Translations under genes and position numbers: made by a program
Part shown: positions 1-10,085 of the stretch, piece by piece
Layout: each line of letters begins with the position of its first letter
Position numbering within the stretch: the first letter of the stretch is position 1
The notes under the pieces: model-generated
What the model saw: only the letters and a program-made list of their open reading frames with translations
What the model was told of the DNA's origin: nothing
Databases searched by the model: none
Source of the DNA: Cladopsammia gracilis
Lineage: Eukaryota > Cnidaria > Anthozoa > Scleractinia > Dendrophylliidae
Reading direction: 5' to 3'
NCBI GenBank assembly: GCA_022457155.1
Contig: JAJGOT010000602.1
Coordinates: 314,501 to 378,500 of the forward strand
Length of the DNA stretch: 64,000 nucleotides

Positions 1-48
1 CTGTGGTTGGGGATGGTCTCGTGCCGGGTCAGCATTCACAGGCCCTGT

Positions 49-258
49 GTAGTATAGGGGGTTGGTGTATCCGGGACCGCCTCCAAACGCCCGCAAAACC
101 GCTTATTTTTGGAACTCCCGAACACCTTAGTTGCCGTGCCCCCAGGGCGAATACAATGAGCCCTGGGGGCACGGCAACTAAGGTGTTCGGGAGTTCCAAA
201 AATAAGCGGTTTTGCGGGCGTTTGGAGGCGGTCCCGAATCACCAACCCCCTATACTAC
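49..258. mobile_element. Foldback hairpin element (MITE-like)
   Basis: Two arms of about 100 bp are near-perfect inverted complements around an 11 bp loop at 149-159. The tips read GTAGTATAGGGGGTTGGTG on the left and its complement on the right. Apparent reading frames here are palindrome artefacts. It directly abuts the direct repeat that starts at 259. The superfamily is not recognisable because no clear target duplication is visible outside the arms. Confidence 0.8.
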
Positions 259-376
259 TCTATAAGTACTAGAAAGCTGACCAATAGGACGTGTGTAATA
301 CACAATAGAGGGTGCGGCAGGTGATAAAGCTAAACAAGTAGCATAAATTACTTGGAATACCAGCGGAAAATACATT
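259..376. repeat. 118 bp direct repeat, copy 1
   Basis: The sequence from TCTATAAGTACTAGAAAGC to GCGGAAAATACAT recurs essentially unchanged at 1163-1279. The two copies bracket a broken TE reading frame on the minus strand. Read on that strand the repeat begins with TG but lacks a clear CA end. It could be a short terminal direct repeat (TRIM-like) or the product of a local duplication. Confidence 0.75.
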
Positions 377-442
377 TACGTTCTAATTCGCTGCGCTCAA
401 ACGAACGTAAATCATTTTACCCTTCAATTCCCGTAATACCAA

Positions 443-1084
443 TTACCAGACACAAAGTATGGTAGGATACGCAAGCGAATCCAGCACATATGAATTCACA
501 AAGTAAAATGAAAGGCGCTTTTTCTTACCACGAGAAAGCTGATTATCAGCGCACGTAGAAAATCTTGCTTTCTTTGCGCGGTCGCTCGCACGTTGATCTC
601 TCTGTCGCCTCTTACGACTCGCCGCTTCTCTGGCCTTCTTAAGACGCTTTTCATCTTCTGAGCCGGATGGCAGTTCGTTTGACTCGTACTCCGCTACCAC
701 TTGCCAACCGTCCTTACTTTTAACTGCGACCTTTATCAGCTTCTGCGGTTTGTAGATACGCTGCCTGGCTTCTTGGGAAAGAGTCTTTATACAAGCCAAA
801 TTAAGCTCCCCGCGTTTGCTCTCGATTTGAATACTTTCAAGGATGAAGTATAATTCAGTGTTCAGCTAGAACGCCCTTGTACTTCAATTGCACTATTTCT
901 TTATCCATCCTACTCTTTTGAACGATCTGCTTCTCTTTATCTTCCAATTTCTGCTCGAGATAGCCTTTGAACGTGGAAAATCGGCTTGATCAACATTTCG
1001 CGAGTTGCCTCCGCGATCGTCGCTCGTTTGGCCTGTTTCTGCCGGAACGGAAGATCCTTCAGATTGACTCTGATCGCTAGGCAT
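443..1084 (-). pseudogene. Frame-broken coiled-coil TE protein
   Basis: Reading leftward from an ATG at 1084, the minus strand gives an acidic Ser/Thr/Gln-rich start (SDQSQSEGSSVPAETGQT). It then gives a charged, coiled-coil-like stretch (EQKLEDKEKQIVQKSRMD) and a basic C-terminal half (YKPQKLIKVAVKSKDGW, EDEKRLKKAREAASRKRRQ). At least two frame changes, near 980 and 855, are needed to read through, so it is broken. Abundance of Lys, Arg and Glu and the setting between direct repeats suggest a gag-like or accessory protein of a mobile element. I recognise the style from cnidarian TE proteins but cannot name the family. Confidence 0.5.
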
Positions 1085-1162
1085 TAGTCCGAAGATGGGG
1101 TAAAGAGATGTGTAAACTGTGTGGAACCGCAAGCGTGAATGAAATTCATGAATCGGCCAAGG

Positions 1163-1279
1163 TCTATAAGTACTAGAAAGCTGACCAATAGGACGTGTGT
1201 AATACACAATAGAGGGTGCGGCAGGTGATAAAGCTAAACAAGTAGCATAAATTACTTGGAATACCAGCGGAAAATACAT
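1163..1279. repeat. 118 bp direct repeat, copy 2
   Basis: Second copy of the repeat at 259-376. Minus-strand translation runs from an ATG at its right edge straight into the neighbouring broken frame, so the repeat may be part of the same element. Confidence 0.75.
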
Positions 1280-1280
1280 A

Positions 1281-2258
1281 CTTTGTTTACGTTCGGCCTC
1301 TCAAAAGACGACGCCAATCCTGTTGGTGAGTTAGGTCATACACAGAAAACGTCTTGTGAGGTGATAAATAAAGAAATATGGTAAATGGTAAGCTTGGTAA
1401 TGTTCAATGCTTGTGCTAAAGCGATAGAATAAAGAGACGCAAATGTGCTGCAGTAATTTGAGTTGTTCGCGCATGAGGTAAGGTTTCGGCTCCGTTTTTC
1501 TTGTTATTATAATTTTAATTTTTTGTGTCACGATTTTGCATGCAGATTTATACATGCATATTTTAAATTGTGCATTTCCGGGTACATAGCTTTGCCCTTT
1601 ACACTTCCGGTTTAGTGACTTCAGGCTACTTTCACTTCCTGCAAAAACAACGTCACAGAAGTGTCACGACAGCGCCTCCTACAGACAGGTTTTCAGGCGT
1701 TTTATTTGCCTGTGTGAACCAATGACAAGTTATCTTTGACATTTTTTTGTAGCAAACAATACAATTGTATAGCGGAGGAAGAAAACACAACGCTATTTTA
1801 TTTGTTGACCGTGGCTTATATCGGCTTACATGTATTTAACAAGGGAGAAATGGCATGGCAAGTTCAATACCAGGAACTTCAGCTCTCATGAGCTCAAGAA
1901 CCTTTTCGTAGTCATTTTTTTTGTTTCTATTTCTGTAGGATTCTGCATTCTCTTTAACATTCTCTTGTGAGAAAGAGAAAGAAAGAGAAAGTTTCTGGCA
2001 GAATCGGTTCAACGAGCAGTTTTAGCTGCCATGTTGTTATCCGCCATAACTGCTAAACAACAAGACCGCTGAACGCCCGCGATTTCGCAACGATTCTTAT
2101 CAAGTCTTCCTTGTTGAGCTTACAGACAAGCAAGTTTTGCGATTTATCAAGTTTTTCTATGACAACATAACGCTATACACAAACCAAATGTAGCCCGTTC
2201 TTGAGAGGGCTGTGCCTGTATTAACCAGTATTTGATGTACTCTTATCACTCTCTTAAG
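1281..2258. other. Non-coding stretch before lectin exon
   Basis: No convincing exon. About 1500-1640 is a dispersed repeat whose inverted copy lies at 26140-26235 (shared core GCATATTTTAAATTGTG). A short GAGAAA-rich tract lies at about 1968-1992. The last bases form a pyrimidine-rich splice acceptor for the exon at 2259. I could not find an upstream signal-peptide exon. Confidence 0.5.
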
Positions 2259-2642
2259 GTATTTACGGCAGTTGCAATGCTGATTCCTGCTACATAATAG
2301 CCAGAAAGGGCAAGACATGGGACGAAAACCAACAACACTGTAAAAGTAAAGGAGGCGACCTAGTTTCCATTGAAACGCTTGAAGAATGGAAGTACATCAA
2401 TAGTGAGATTCAACTAGTTACACTCCGGCAACCAAACGAATGGCACATAGGTTTGATAAAAGATGGGGACTGGAAGTGGGTAAACGGAAAACCACTGACC
2501 ATTGATAAATGGCAAAGACGTCAGCCATCTGGAGACGGAAACGTCGCTGTAATATCCAAAGATTATCCACCTGGAAGTCAAGGGCTTTTTAACGATCTTG
2601 ACCCAGGTGCTTGGAAACCATATATTTGTGAAATACCCGTAG
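2259..2642 (+). CDS. C-type lectin-like domain exon
   Basis: A single exon encodes a complete C-type lectin-like domain of about 125 residues. It opens with the SCNADSCYIIARKGKTWDE start and the CKSKGGDLVSIETLEEW helix, continues with EWHIGLIKDGDWKWVNG, and ends with KPYICE. Acceptor TCTCTTAAG and donor GTAAGT are good, and length 384 is divisible by 3 with phase 1 at both ends, the usual CTLD exon pattern. The WIGL motif is HIGL, the EPN/QPD position reads QPS, and WND is FND. Both inner-disulfide cysteines are replaced, so the sugar-binding calcium site is probably altered. Phase and strand allow splicing to 2887 and then to the lyase exon at 5571. The neighbouring N-terminal exon was not found. 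Confidence 0.85.
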
Positions 2643-2886
2643 GTAAGTGGCTAAAGAGCGACCGAGGATTATAGCATTTATTCTAATTTAAATAAGAATT
2701 TAAGTAACTTAAATATTTTTCCATTTATGGACTTTGATGAAGAATTTTACTTGTTGACTTCTCAAATTATGAGATCTACTCCTAGTTTATGATGTCGTTT
2801 CATGTCGTTTGAATAATGATCATTTTATTGTTCCTGGGCTTTGGAGGTTACTAAAATTAACCATGGCATAATTTCTTTCTACATAG

Positions 2887-2940
2887 AGAAAACTACTAGG
2901 CAGCCTGCGTCCCCGGTGTCACAAACGGGACAGCTAGGAG
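2887..2940 (+). CDS. Short Pro/Ser/Thr linker exon
   Basis: This is a 54 bp exon between acceptor TTTCTTTCTACATAG and donor GTAATT. Only the frame continuing from the CTLD exon (phase 1) is open, and it reads EKTTRQPASPVSQTGQLG. The other two frames contain stops. The composition suits a flexible, possibly O-glycosylated linker. It ends in phase 1, which fits the acceptor at 5571. There is no homology evidence, so the exon call rests on splice signals and frame. Confidence 0.55.
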
Positions 2941-3945
2941 GTAATTTTTGTTATTAATGTTTGTTCAATGCTCAAACCATAAGCCTGCCTTTGAGAGCAA
3001 TTAACAATTCGCATTACCTTGCATTTCTAGTTAGCACAGGTTTTGAAATTTAGGTTAGGAGAAAATCGCTACAGTATTGAGCACGGGTGAGATACACATT
3101 TGCCTGTTGTTTCTACAAAACAAAGAACTATGCAAGTTGAACTGGAATATTGCCCGTATCTGACACCGAAATCGGTACGAAATTTTGCAAGTGATGATTG
3201 ATTATGTGGCTCGCTGTTATTGAACTTCATTTTTGGACGCCGTGTTTATGTTACTTACTGAGTTTCTGCTCACTAGTTAGTAGTCCCCTCAATTACAAAT
3301 CGACTAGATAGCTATGTGTATGTGCAAAGCACCTACGAAAGGGGATGAGTTTAGATACCAAATTTTTCGAGTTACCGAAGGAATAAAAAGCACAGTATTT
3401 CCTTTTCCAATAGTTACAACATTTCATTTTTAACTTGCGAATACGGGAAGAGTAAAACGAGTTGCACCATTTAGGTAAAATAGTCGCTCGATCACTCGAT
3501 CGCTTGACCGCTCGTTCACTCGGCCTTTAACTTTCTTTGGTAATTCCGTTGACTTAGGAAAACGCTACAGAACGGCAATGTTGTTGTTAAATGTGTTAGT
3601 GTCGCTGCCATTTGTAGACGTTCAATAAACCATATTCTGTTTCGATAAATCAAAAACATGTTAGCGTGGCACAAATACGCATTGAGATCTGGGTGACGTA
3701 ATGTTTTAAATTTGTTTACTCGTCAATTCTTTGATTTATAACCTGACTGTCAGAGACTTTTCTCGCGCCCTCTTCTTTCTCATATGACACGCCTCCTATG
3801 TCTCATGTTTTCGCCGCGAGAAAAGCCGACCCCGATTTCTTACGAAAACGTACCGCGAGAGAATCTCTTGTCCCCAGGGCTATTCTTTGACTGCCCTGTG
3901 AAACAATAAAAGACTTAGAAATTGGGAACCCATCAGCTTATTTCT

Positions 3946-4191
3946 GAACTGAATACGCTTATTTTGGGTGTTTCTTGGTGTTGCGGAAGCCATTGTTGGT
4001 TAGCTTTTTTGTTGTGGTCTGGGTATTGTTCAGTGTCTTATGAATCTTTTGTTTTACGTCATTTGGTGATCACACCATCCGCAACACCAAGAAACTACCC
4101 TTATTTTCAAACTGAAAATGGAATTAAAATAGCAAATTAACATCTACCATTTTAATTCCATTTACAGTTTACAAATAAGCGTATTTCATTT
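3946..4191. repeat. Nested hairpins
   Basis: Three inverted pairs are nested or adjacent: AATACGCTTATTT (3952-3964 with 4174-4186), a TTTCTTGGTGTTGCGGA-type arm (about 3967-3988 with 4078-4099), and a compact hairpin ATGGAATTAAAAT (about 4118-4165). This looks like a foldback element with internal hairpins. Confidence 0.6.
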
Positions 4192-4226
4192 GCAAATATA
4201 AATGTATGCATGTATACAAATATAAA

Positions 4227-4274
4227 TGTATGCATGTATGTATCTATGTATGTATGTATGTATGTATGTATGTG
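4227..4274. repeat. (TATG)n microsatellite
   Basis: Tetranucleotide TATG/TGTA run with a few interruptions. Confidence 0.9.
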
Positions 4275-4389
4275 TGCACGACTTGATGCATATTTTTGTC
4301 AGGCTTAGATGTTTTCATCGTTTTCGAAAAAAATGCTTTATTTGAACTATTACAAATGACTCCCGGTCCGCCATCCACTCAGTATAAAA

Positions 4390-5165
4390 CAAGAAGCTGT
4401 ACACAGCTTGAACTCGTGGCGCCTTTAACTCATTGCAGCATTGATTCTCGAGTGTTTTGAGTGCGTTTACGGAGAAACATAAGCTTAAAATTATGTCTAT
4501 TAATCACAGGCTCCTAAGAGCCAATCCGTGGAGAAGAAATGCTAACACATTACGCAATATTGCCATAAGCTTACGTTCTCACACTGACATGGTTCGATAT
4601 TTTTAAAAAAAAAATAAAGGTAAGGATTTTTGACGAACGAAAAAAAAAAAACAGTACATCACTTTCATAACGTCCAGTCGAAAGAAAGAAAGAAAAAAAA
4701 ATCTTGAGCGAGACTCGAACTCGGACCGTTGGGGGCTAAGCCATAACATCAACCCACTACGCTATCGAGGTGCACATGCGCACATGAGACTAAAATTTAT
4801 TTTGTTAAGGTAGATACGCATCAAAACGCGTGTTTCGGTGGCAAAATCCTTTTTGATCGATTTTAATGTTGCACTAAAAACTCCAAATGCGAAACATCTG
4901 TAAGCTTATTGCTGTCTATATTCGTTTACATCGAATTATAAATTATTGTTATCGCTGGATTCACGTTGTTGTTGTTACGAAACGTATTCGTATAACATTT
5001 ACTTACTAAGTTTACGGCTGATGGAAGGAGCGAGCAAGTGAGTGAGTGATTTTTATTTAGCCACCGTTACCGATAACCCGTTCATTACGATTTCACGTAC
5101 ACACGGGTTTAAAAGTAAAACTACACTACATTCACTACATACAGTAGCCGACCCTTAAGCTCGAT
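4390..5165. repeat. Composite dispersed repeat with tRNA-like module
   Basis: The outer parts (about 4390-4495 and 5100-5160) match, in inverse orientation, a repeat at 22965-23125 (shared core AGCTGTACACAGCTTGAA) where they are contiguous. The middle, about 4501-5085, is therefore an insertion. That middle segment has a second copy at 38130-39275. Within it, the minus strand of 4705-4773 is tRNA-like, with a B-box-like GAGTTCGAGTCTC and a region resembling an A box, next to A-rich tracts. This suggests a tRNA-derived SINE. Confidence 0.65.
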
Positions 5166-5570
5166 CGCTATGCAAATAGCAAGTTATATAAAACACAAAA
5201 CTTACCGGAGCAAAAATCCCACAGGAATAAACGGCGAACACAATATCAAAAAGTTCTATCCACCCGTGAACACCTTGCATTGTCTTAAAAACGTGCAATT
5301 ATACGCTGTAGTTCTTTAGTTTGATTCTCAAGTCAACACACGGAGAGATTTTGCGGTATGTATTTAATGGCTGAAAGCCATATAGTCGTCGACATAAACT
5401 TAAATTCGCGAGTTTGAATTTGTACCTGAATTCCTAGAAAGCTCAACAGATTGTTACTTGCTGCTCCTTAAAATTAATTCCTGTCTGGCAACATTCTTCT
5501 AATACGTTCAGTTAGTACAGTTTTCTACTTATAAGTTGCTCTTCTTCTAATCGTTTAGCAATGTTTACAG

Positions 5571-7597
5571 GAAACCAAAAATGTGACAAGAGGAGCCTGG
5601 ATTTCGAGGACGCGAATGAAGAGAATTGCTTGGTTAGAATTCCATCCAACCGAAATACACAGAAGTCAAGATCCAACCTCGTAGCAAAACATGGAGACTT
5701 TTCCCTCAAATGGAAATCAGCTCCTAGAACCACATCAAAGTTAAGATATCGACCATCCGCCCCTATTACTGGATCCCAAGTAAGACGTGGAGGTATTAAG
5801 ATGTGGATTTACAAGAAAAATAAAGCCGTTGGAAAGAAGTTAAAGGTTAAATTGCGAGGCGAAAAAAAGGATGAAGGTGTATGGAAAAATGACGCTGCAA
5901 TTGGCAAATTTCCTGTTGACTTGGGATTTACAGGTTGGAGAGCAATATGGGTGGCATACCATGAGTTATTTAAGAAACCAACAAGGTCAATCAGTACAGT
6001 CGATTTTGTGTTAGACTATGAGGATACCATCTACATTGATTTGCTGGACTTTGTGACCAGCCTCGCCTTCCAATCTCGAGACAAGATAGTTCCTCCTTTG
6101 AAAACATTCTATGATAAAAGCGACTTTTGGCAACAAAGCTATCGCTGGAGTATGCAAACGCCAACCAATCCCCCCGACAGTATCAGTTCAACCATGACGT
6201 TAGGTCTTACCCACATTGAGAGTCGCATGAGGAACTTTTACTGTGATGAGAGTGAAACTACTTATGACTTTACAGGAAATCTTCAGAAACGCTGGGAAGC
6301 CCTCAGGGCAACCATTGACAAAGCCAACAAGGAATATGACAGACTCCATACAAAACAAGTAAACCAAAAAACTGTGATCAGCGGTCCTTCATTGTTTGGC
6401 CGTAATTCTAAATTCGGGACAAGAAAATATTCTGATAGAGATAGCACACGGAAGTTTGACTTTGTCATGATGAGAATTTTGCTGCCGCTGACATTAGAAT
6501 TTTATCTGAAGTCCCGAGAAAACGAAATGACAAAGACAGTCGAAAGAGAGTTTAAAGACCTGAACAATGCAAATATGGTAAAAAAGTCAATCCAAAAAAT
6601 TGCTGGTAAACAACAAAGCAGGCAAAACGAGTTTTATAACGATTTTAAGAAACGAACGTCCAACGATCCAAAACAAAACATCCGCCTTTCACTAGAATAT
6701 GTCAACGAGCAACGTCTTAAAAGAATCTTTAACCTCCTGGATTACATTGAAGACCAAGGATGGGCAGCTGGAAGTGGCTTAGGATCCCTGTACCTCGAGA
6801 TGAATCGAGATGGTGCTGGATTTATGCATAGTCTCTTTCTTCTCAAAGAAACCTTACATAAATATTCCAAATACAAAAGCAGATTGTTGAAGTTAGTAAA
6901 CACTGCCAAATGGTACAATGACTTCGGAGAGATCTATCAAACATCTTTCGAGTACAGTGGAACAACAGCCGACAGAATGATCACAATAATGCTATTTCGG
7001 CTTATGATTGTGTTGGTTTTGCCGACTGATACCGACGTCGAGAAAAAGGCAAGACAACGCGATATGGAGGAATTAAAAAGATGGATGGATAATGCTTTAT
7101 CCATAAACAAAGCCTTTGGAGGAGTCATCAAACCTGATTACACTGGTTTTCATCATAAGGCATTCTACGCATCTGCATATTTCCCAAATGCGCTTCACAC
7201 GGCAGCTCAAGTGCATTATCTTTTGGACGGAACGGTCTTTGCACTATCTGACGGAGCAAAACGAAATTTACGAGAAGGTCTTAAAACCATGCGGAACACC
7301 GCTGTAAAATATTCTACTCCAAGCAGTGTAGGAGGACGATTTCCGGACTATTCTAACGGAATTTTGATAAAAATACTTCCTGCTTTTGCATTCATGAGCG
7401 TATCATATCCAGGAACATTACCATCGACGCCAGTTAAGGGGATAACCGTATCTGACGTGAATCGTGAGGATGCAAAAATGTTTCTGCGTTTGTACAAGAC
7501 TTCAGACGACAAGATACGCAAGTACGTGAGAAAAGGAGTGATCAGTAAAGGAAAAACATATATGAACAGTCTTGGCTCTCTGCAAATAATGGATAAA
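5571..7597 (+). CDS. Chondroitinase-ABC-like PL8 lyase, N-terminal exon
   Basis: The exon encodes about 676 residues of a family 8 polysaccharide lyase, enzymes that cleave chondroitin, dermatan or hyaluronan by beta-elimination. The N-terminal domain has LDFEDANEE and the family signature LGFTGWRAIWVAYHE. The helical toroid follows, with the catalytic-site stretch IKPDYTGFHHKAFYASAY near residue 525 and an arginine in SVGGRFPD near 588. A cleaner start is acceptor TGTTTACAG at 5570 (phase 1) rather than the internal ATG at 5561, because no signal peptide follows that ATG. The exon ends in MDK with donor GTAAGT, phase 0, fitting the exon at 11874. The frame stays open past the donor to 7843 because of a 108 bp duplication, but that part looks intronic. 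The family is known mostly from bacteria. Confidence 0.85.
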
Positions 7598-7772
7598 GTA
7601 AGTTGGCTCCATGGTAATGCGATTTTCGCAGGCATATGTAAGTCTCGTTCCTTCTCAATTTTACCATATATGAACAGTCTTGGGTCTCTACAAATAATGG
7701 ATGAAGTAAGTTGGCTCCGTGGTAATGCGACTCTCGCACGCAAATTTAAGTTTCTTTTCTTCTTGATGTTAC
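7557..7772 (+). repeat. 108 bp tandem duplication of exon end and donor
   Basis: Copy 1 spans 7557-7664 and copy 2 spans about 7665-7772. Each holds the codons for YMNSLGSLQIMD(K/E), a GTAAGT donor and early intron sequence. Copy 2 has diverged by several substitutions, mostly towards the intron side. The 108 bp unit is 36 codons, so the frame stays open through both. Confidence 0.8.
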
Positions 7773-8039
7773 TAGAGTCCCGAACGGTTATCAAAGGTTT
7801 ATTGGTTTTAGACCTCCCAACATTTGAAAACTATTGTATTTAGTGTACCATCGTTAGAGGAATTGGAAAACTTATATTAACGTTTAATTCATTTATTATA
7901 ATTTATTTTTTATTTACATTTATTTATACACGGTTTAAAAAAGAAATACATCAGGTAAACAAAATTAAATGTTAATCTAAACATTACTATAATCATTAAA
8001 TTAACCTGTTTTCCACGAATGCCATGTCCCTAATTTATA

Positions 8040-8478
8040 AAATTAAGTTTCACTAATCTCTTAAGTTAATTGAGTGATTTTGTCTCCTCCCCAAGATTAC
8101 TGGGTAAGCTGTTCCAGAGAGCTGCACCGCTATAGCTAAAGCTATTTTTTCAAATAGTTAGTTCGTGGAAGAGGGACAACTAGTTTGTTTACTTTAAGAA
8201 TAGCGCGTTCCATTGTGTTTAAGAAATTTAGTTGATAAGTATTCAGGAACAAGACCATTCAAACATTTATATACCATTAAGGTTTTCTGAATTTGACGCT
8301 GAGTACACCAATCTTTCCATCCGAGTTGTCGTATTAGGCACTTAGCATCAGCATCATAACTCGAGGAAGTTAGCACACGAGTGGCACGGTTCTGAAGCTT
8401 TTGCAGCCTGTTGGACAAATGTTTACCGCAATTACCCCAGACAAGATTGCAGTAGCCAAAATGAGGTTGTACAAGAGC

Positions 8479-8516
<38 letters not shown>

Positions 8517-8665
8517 TGATTTACAAAAACATAGCTATTTGAGAAATATATATTATATATATATACCTTTTGTATTTCCATCAAATAGGTGACGTTTTTG
8601 ATGGTAATACAAAAGGTATATATATAAGATATATATTTTTCAAATAGCTATGTTTTTGAAAATCA

Positions 8666-8734
<69 letters not shown>

Positions 8735-9024
8735 CAAAATGAGGTTGTACAAGAGCGTATATATATATATGTATGTGTATGTATGTATATAATGTTAAAA
8801 GCTGGTGGAACAAAAGTAGGCCTAATCCCAGAAGCGATCTTTTTAGACAATTTATCAATGCGAGTTTGCCACGTTAGGTGTTCATCGATAAATATCCCAA
8901 GCGATTTGACAAAGGAGACTTGATTTATTGCAACATTATCTATAGAGATCTCAAGTGTATCCGACAGAGTGCTTAACTTTTGTCTGGAGCCAATCAACAT
9001 AAACTCAGTTTTAGTCGTGTTCAA
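8040..9024 (-). pseudogene. CR1-like LINE reverse transcriptase, C-terminal remnant
   Basis: The minus strand encodes the end of a non-LTR reverse transcriptase. It starts with KTEFMLIGSRQKLSTLSD and VKSLGIFIDEHLTW (thumb region) and resumes beyond an insertion with LQKLQNRATRVLTSSSYDAD and QLGWKDWCTQRQIQKTLMVY. It ends near 8060 with SGAALWNSLPSNL. These are typical of CR1/jockey-clade 3' ends. Stops and frameshifts are present, the catalytic core is missing, and a hairpin with (TA)n tracts at 8460-8760 splits it. It is a dead fragment inside the PL8 intron. Confidence 0.8.
8460..8760. mobile_element. Hairpin and (TA)n insertion with long target duplication
   Basis: The LINE sequence AAAATGAGGTTGTACAAGAG is repeated on both sides (about 8459-8478 and 8738-8757), so it behaves as a target duplication of 20 bp or more. 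Between the copies are (TA)n tracts (8479-8514 and 8669-8730) around an inverted repeat whose arms run from about 8514 to 8583 and 8596 to 8668 (tip CACTGATTT). Confidence 0.7.
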
Positions 9025-9143
9025 AGTAGGTTTGTTAGAAGTAAGCCATTTGCTTAGATTACCTAAATCTTGATTTAGACTAGACTATATAGCGTTCAGG
9101 TCAGTGCCCGCATGTGATGTGATGTGACTACAAGAATCGTTTT

Positions 9144-9395
9144 TCAATTCGCTTTACGGATTTCTAGACATGAATTTTCAAGATTGAGTACATTTAAATC
9201 AGAGCGAACCACAAAATTAATCGAATTTTTTATGTAAAAGCACACACCGCTTTTTCTATTTCTATGGCGACGAATTAGCTCATAGCCTGGAATATAGAGC
9301 TTACAACTTTTAACAGAATCATCAAGTTTGGTTTCGTTAAGTGAGAGAATATCAATAGTCAGAGTAATCAGCAAGAAGAATTCTAGGTTCGTCAA
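9144..9395 (-). pseudogene. LINE endonuclease fragment
   Basis: The minus strand encodes part of an apurinic-type endonuclease: IDILSLNETKLDDS (the NETKL motif), YIPGYELIRRHRNRKSGV and VCFYIKNSINFVV. It belongs to the same element as the reverse transcriptase fragment to its left. The sequence that should join them has been deleted. Confidence 0.8.
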
Positions 9396-9579
9396 TATGT
9401 TTTGAAAGGTTATTGATATACAAACAGGCTATTTTAAAACCACGTATTAGAAAGATTCGAAAAAGAATGTACCGTGGACGAGAAATAGGATTATTTAACT
9501 ACATTAATTTCAACTGAATCCGGCAACTTTGTACAGACAGCGGGATCAACATTCAAGGAATTAAGGGATCAATTATTCC

Positions 9580-10085
9580 TTGAAAACAAATATAAAATTT
9601 CTTTGCAACAACTCGTTACCTTTTCTATTTAAGTGAAGCTCACCTTTATTAAGTCCCTCAGAGGTAATGTTTGTGTGACTTACGAGTTTCCAACCGCTTT
9701 GTGTACAAAATTGCTTCAGGCGTCGGTTAACAGTTTTAACTGCATCACCGTAAGTGTCGTTCCTCGTTGTTAGTTCAGATGGGATTATCTTTGACTCACA
9801 AGCACCCTTGATTTCTCTGGCTATGTCGGCAATAGATCCGCCAGCTTGTTCGGCGCAGAAGATCCCAAATTATTGGTGCCCACATGTAAACAAATTTGGT
9901 CGGGAGATCCTTCGATCGTAGGAATAATGTGCGATTTTATGTCACCTATTGCAGCTCCAGGGAATGACTTAACAACTACTCGGTGCCCCACGGCTAGTTT
10001 TATTCCATGAATATTCTTTATGATGGAATTCCCGACAACGACGGTAATCCGCTTGTCTTTCGATGTAGCAGACTCATTGTCGGCA
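9580..10085 (-). pseudogene. LINE ORF1-like SGNH hydrolase fragment
   Basis: The minus strand reads VVVGNSIIKNIHGIKLAVG, VVVKSFPGAAIGDIKSHI and DQICLHVGTNNLGSSAPN. After a frame change it reads IAREIKGACESKIIPSELTT and ELHLNRKGNELLQRNF. The order matches SGNH/GDSL-type esterase blocks (block I G-D/N-S, then the H-x-GTNN block), known in ORF1 of some CR1 and L2 LINEs. Here the block I Asp is Asn (GNS). The location upstream of the endonuclease remnant fits an ORF1. It is broken by at least one frameshift. Confidence 0.7.

Larger units (their letters stand above)
2941..5570. other. Intergenic or intron sequence with repeats
   Basis: No further exon is convincing. The stretch holds a degenerate tandem of CGCTCGATCACT-like units (about 3482-3525), nested hairpins (3946-4191), a TATG microsatellite and a composite dispersed repeat (4390-5165). 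If the lectin and lyase exons are one gene, this is a 2.6 kb intron. A pyrimidine tract at 5520-5558 precedes the lyase exon. Confidence 0.5.

Noticed and set aside
4705..4773. tRNA gene on the minus strand
   Set aside because: The cloverleaf is degenerate and the segment lies inside a dispersed repeat with a second copy at 38351-38415.
7598..7843. Coding continuation of the lyase exon beyond the donor
   Set aside because: The frame stays open only because of the 108 bp duplication; downstream residues have no family resemblance and the next exon fits the GTAAGT donor in phase 0. Use of the second donor remains possible.
8581..9024. Tyr/Ile-rich protein repeats near (TA)n
   Set aside because: These are translated TA microsatellites, not proteins.
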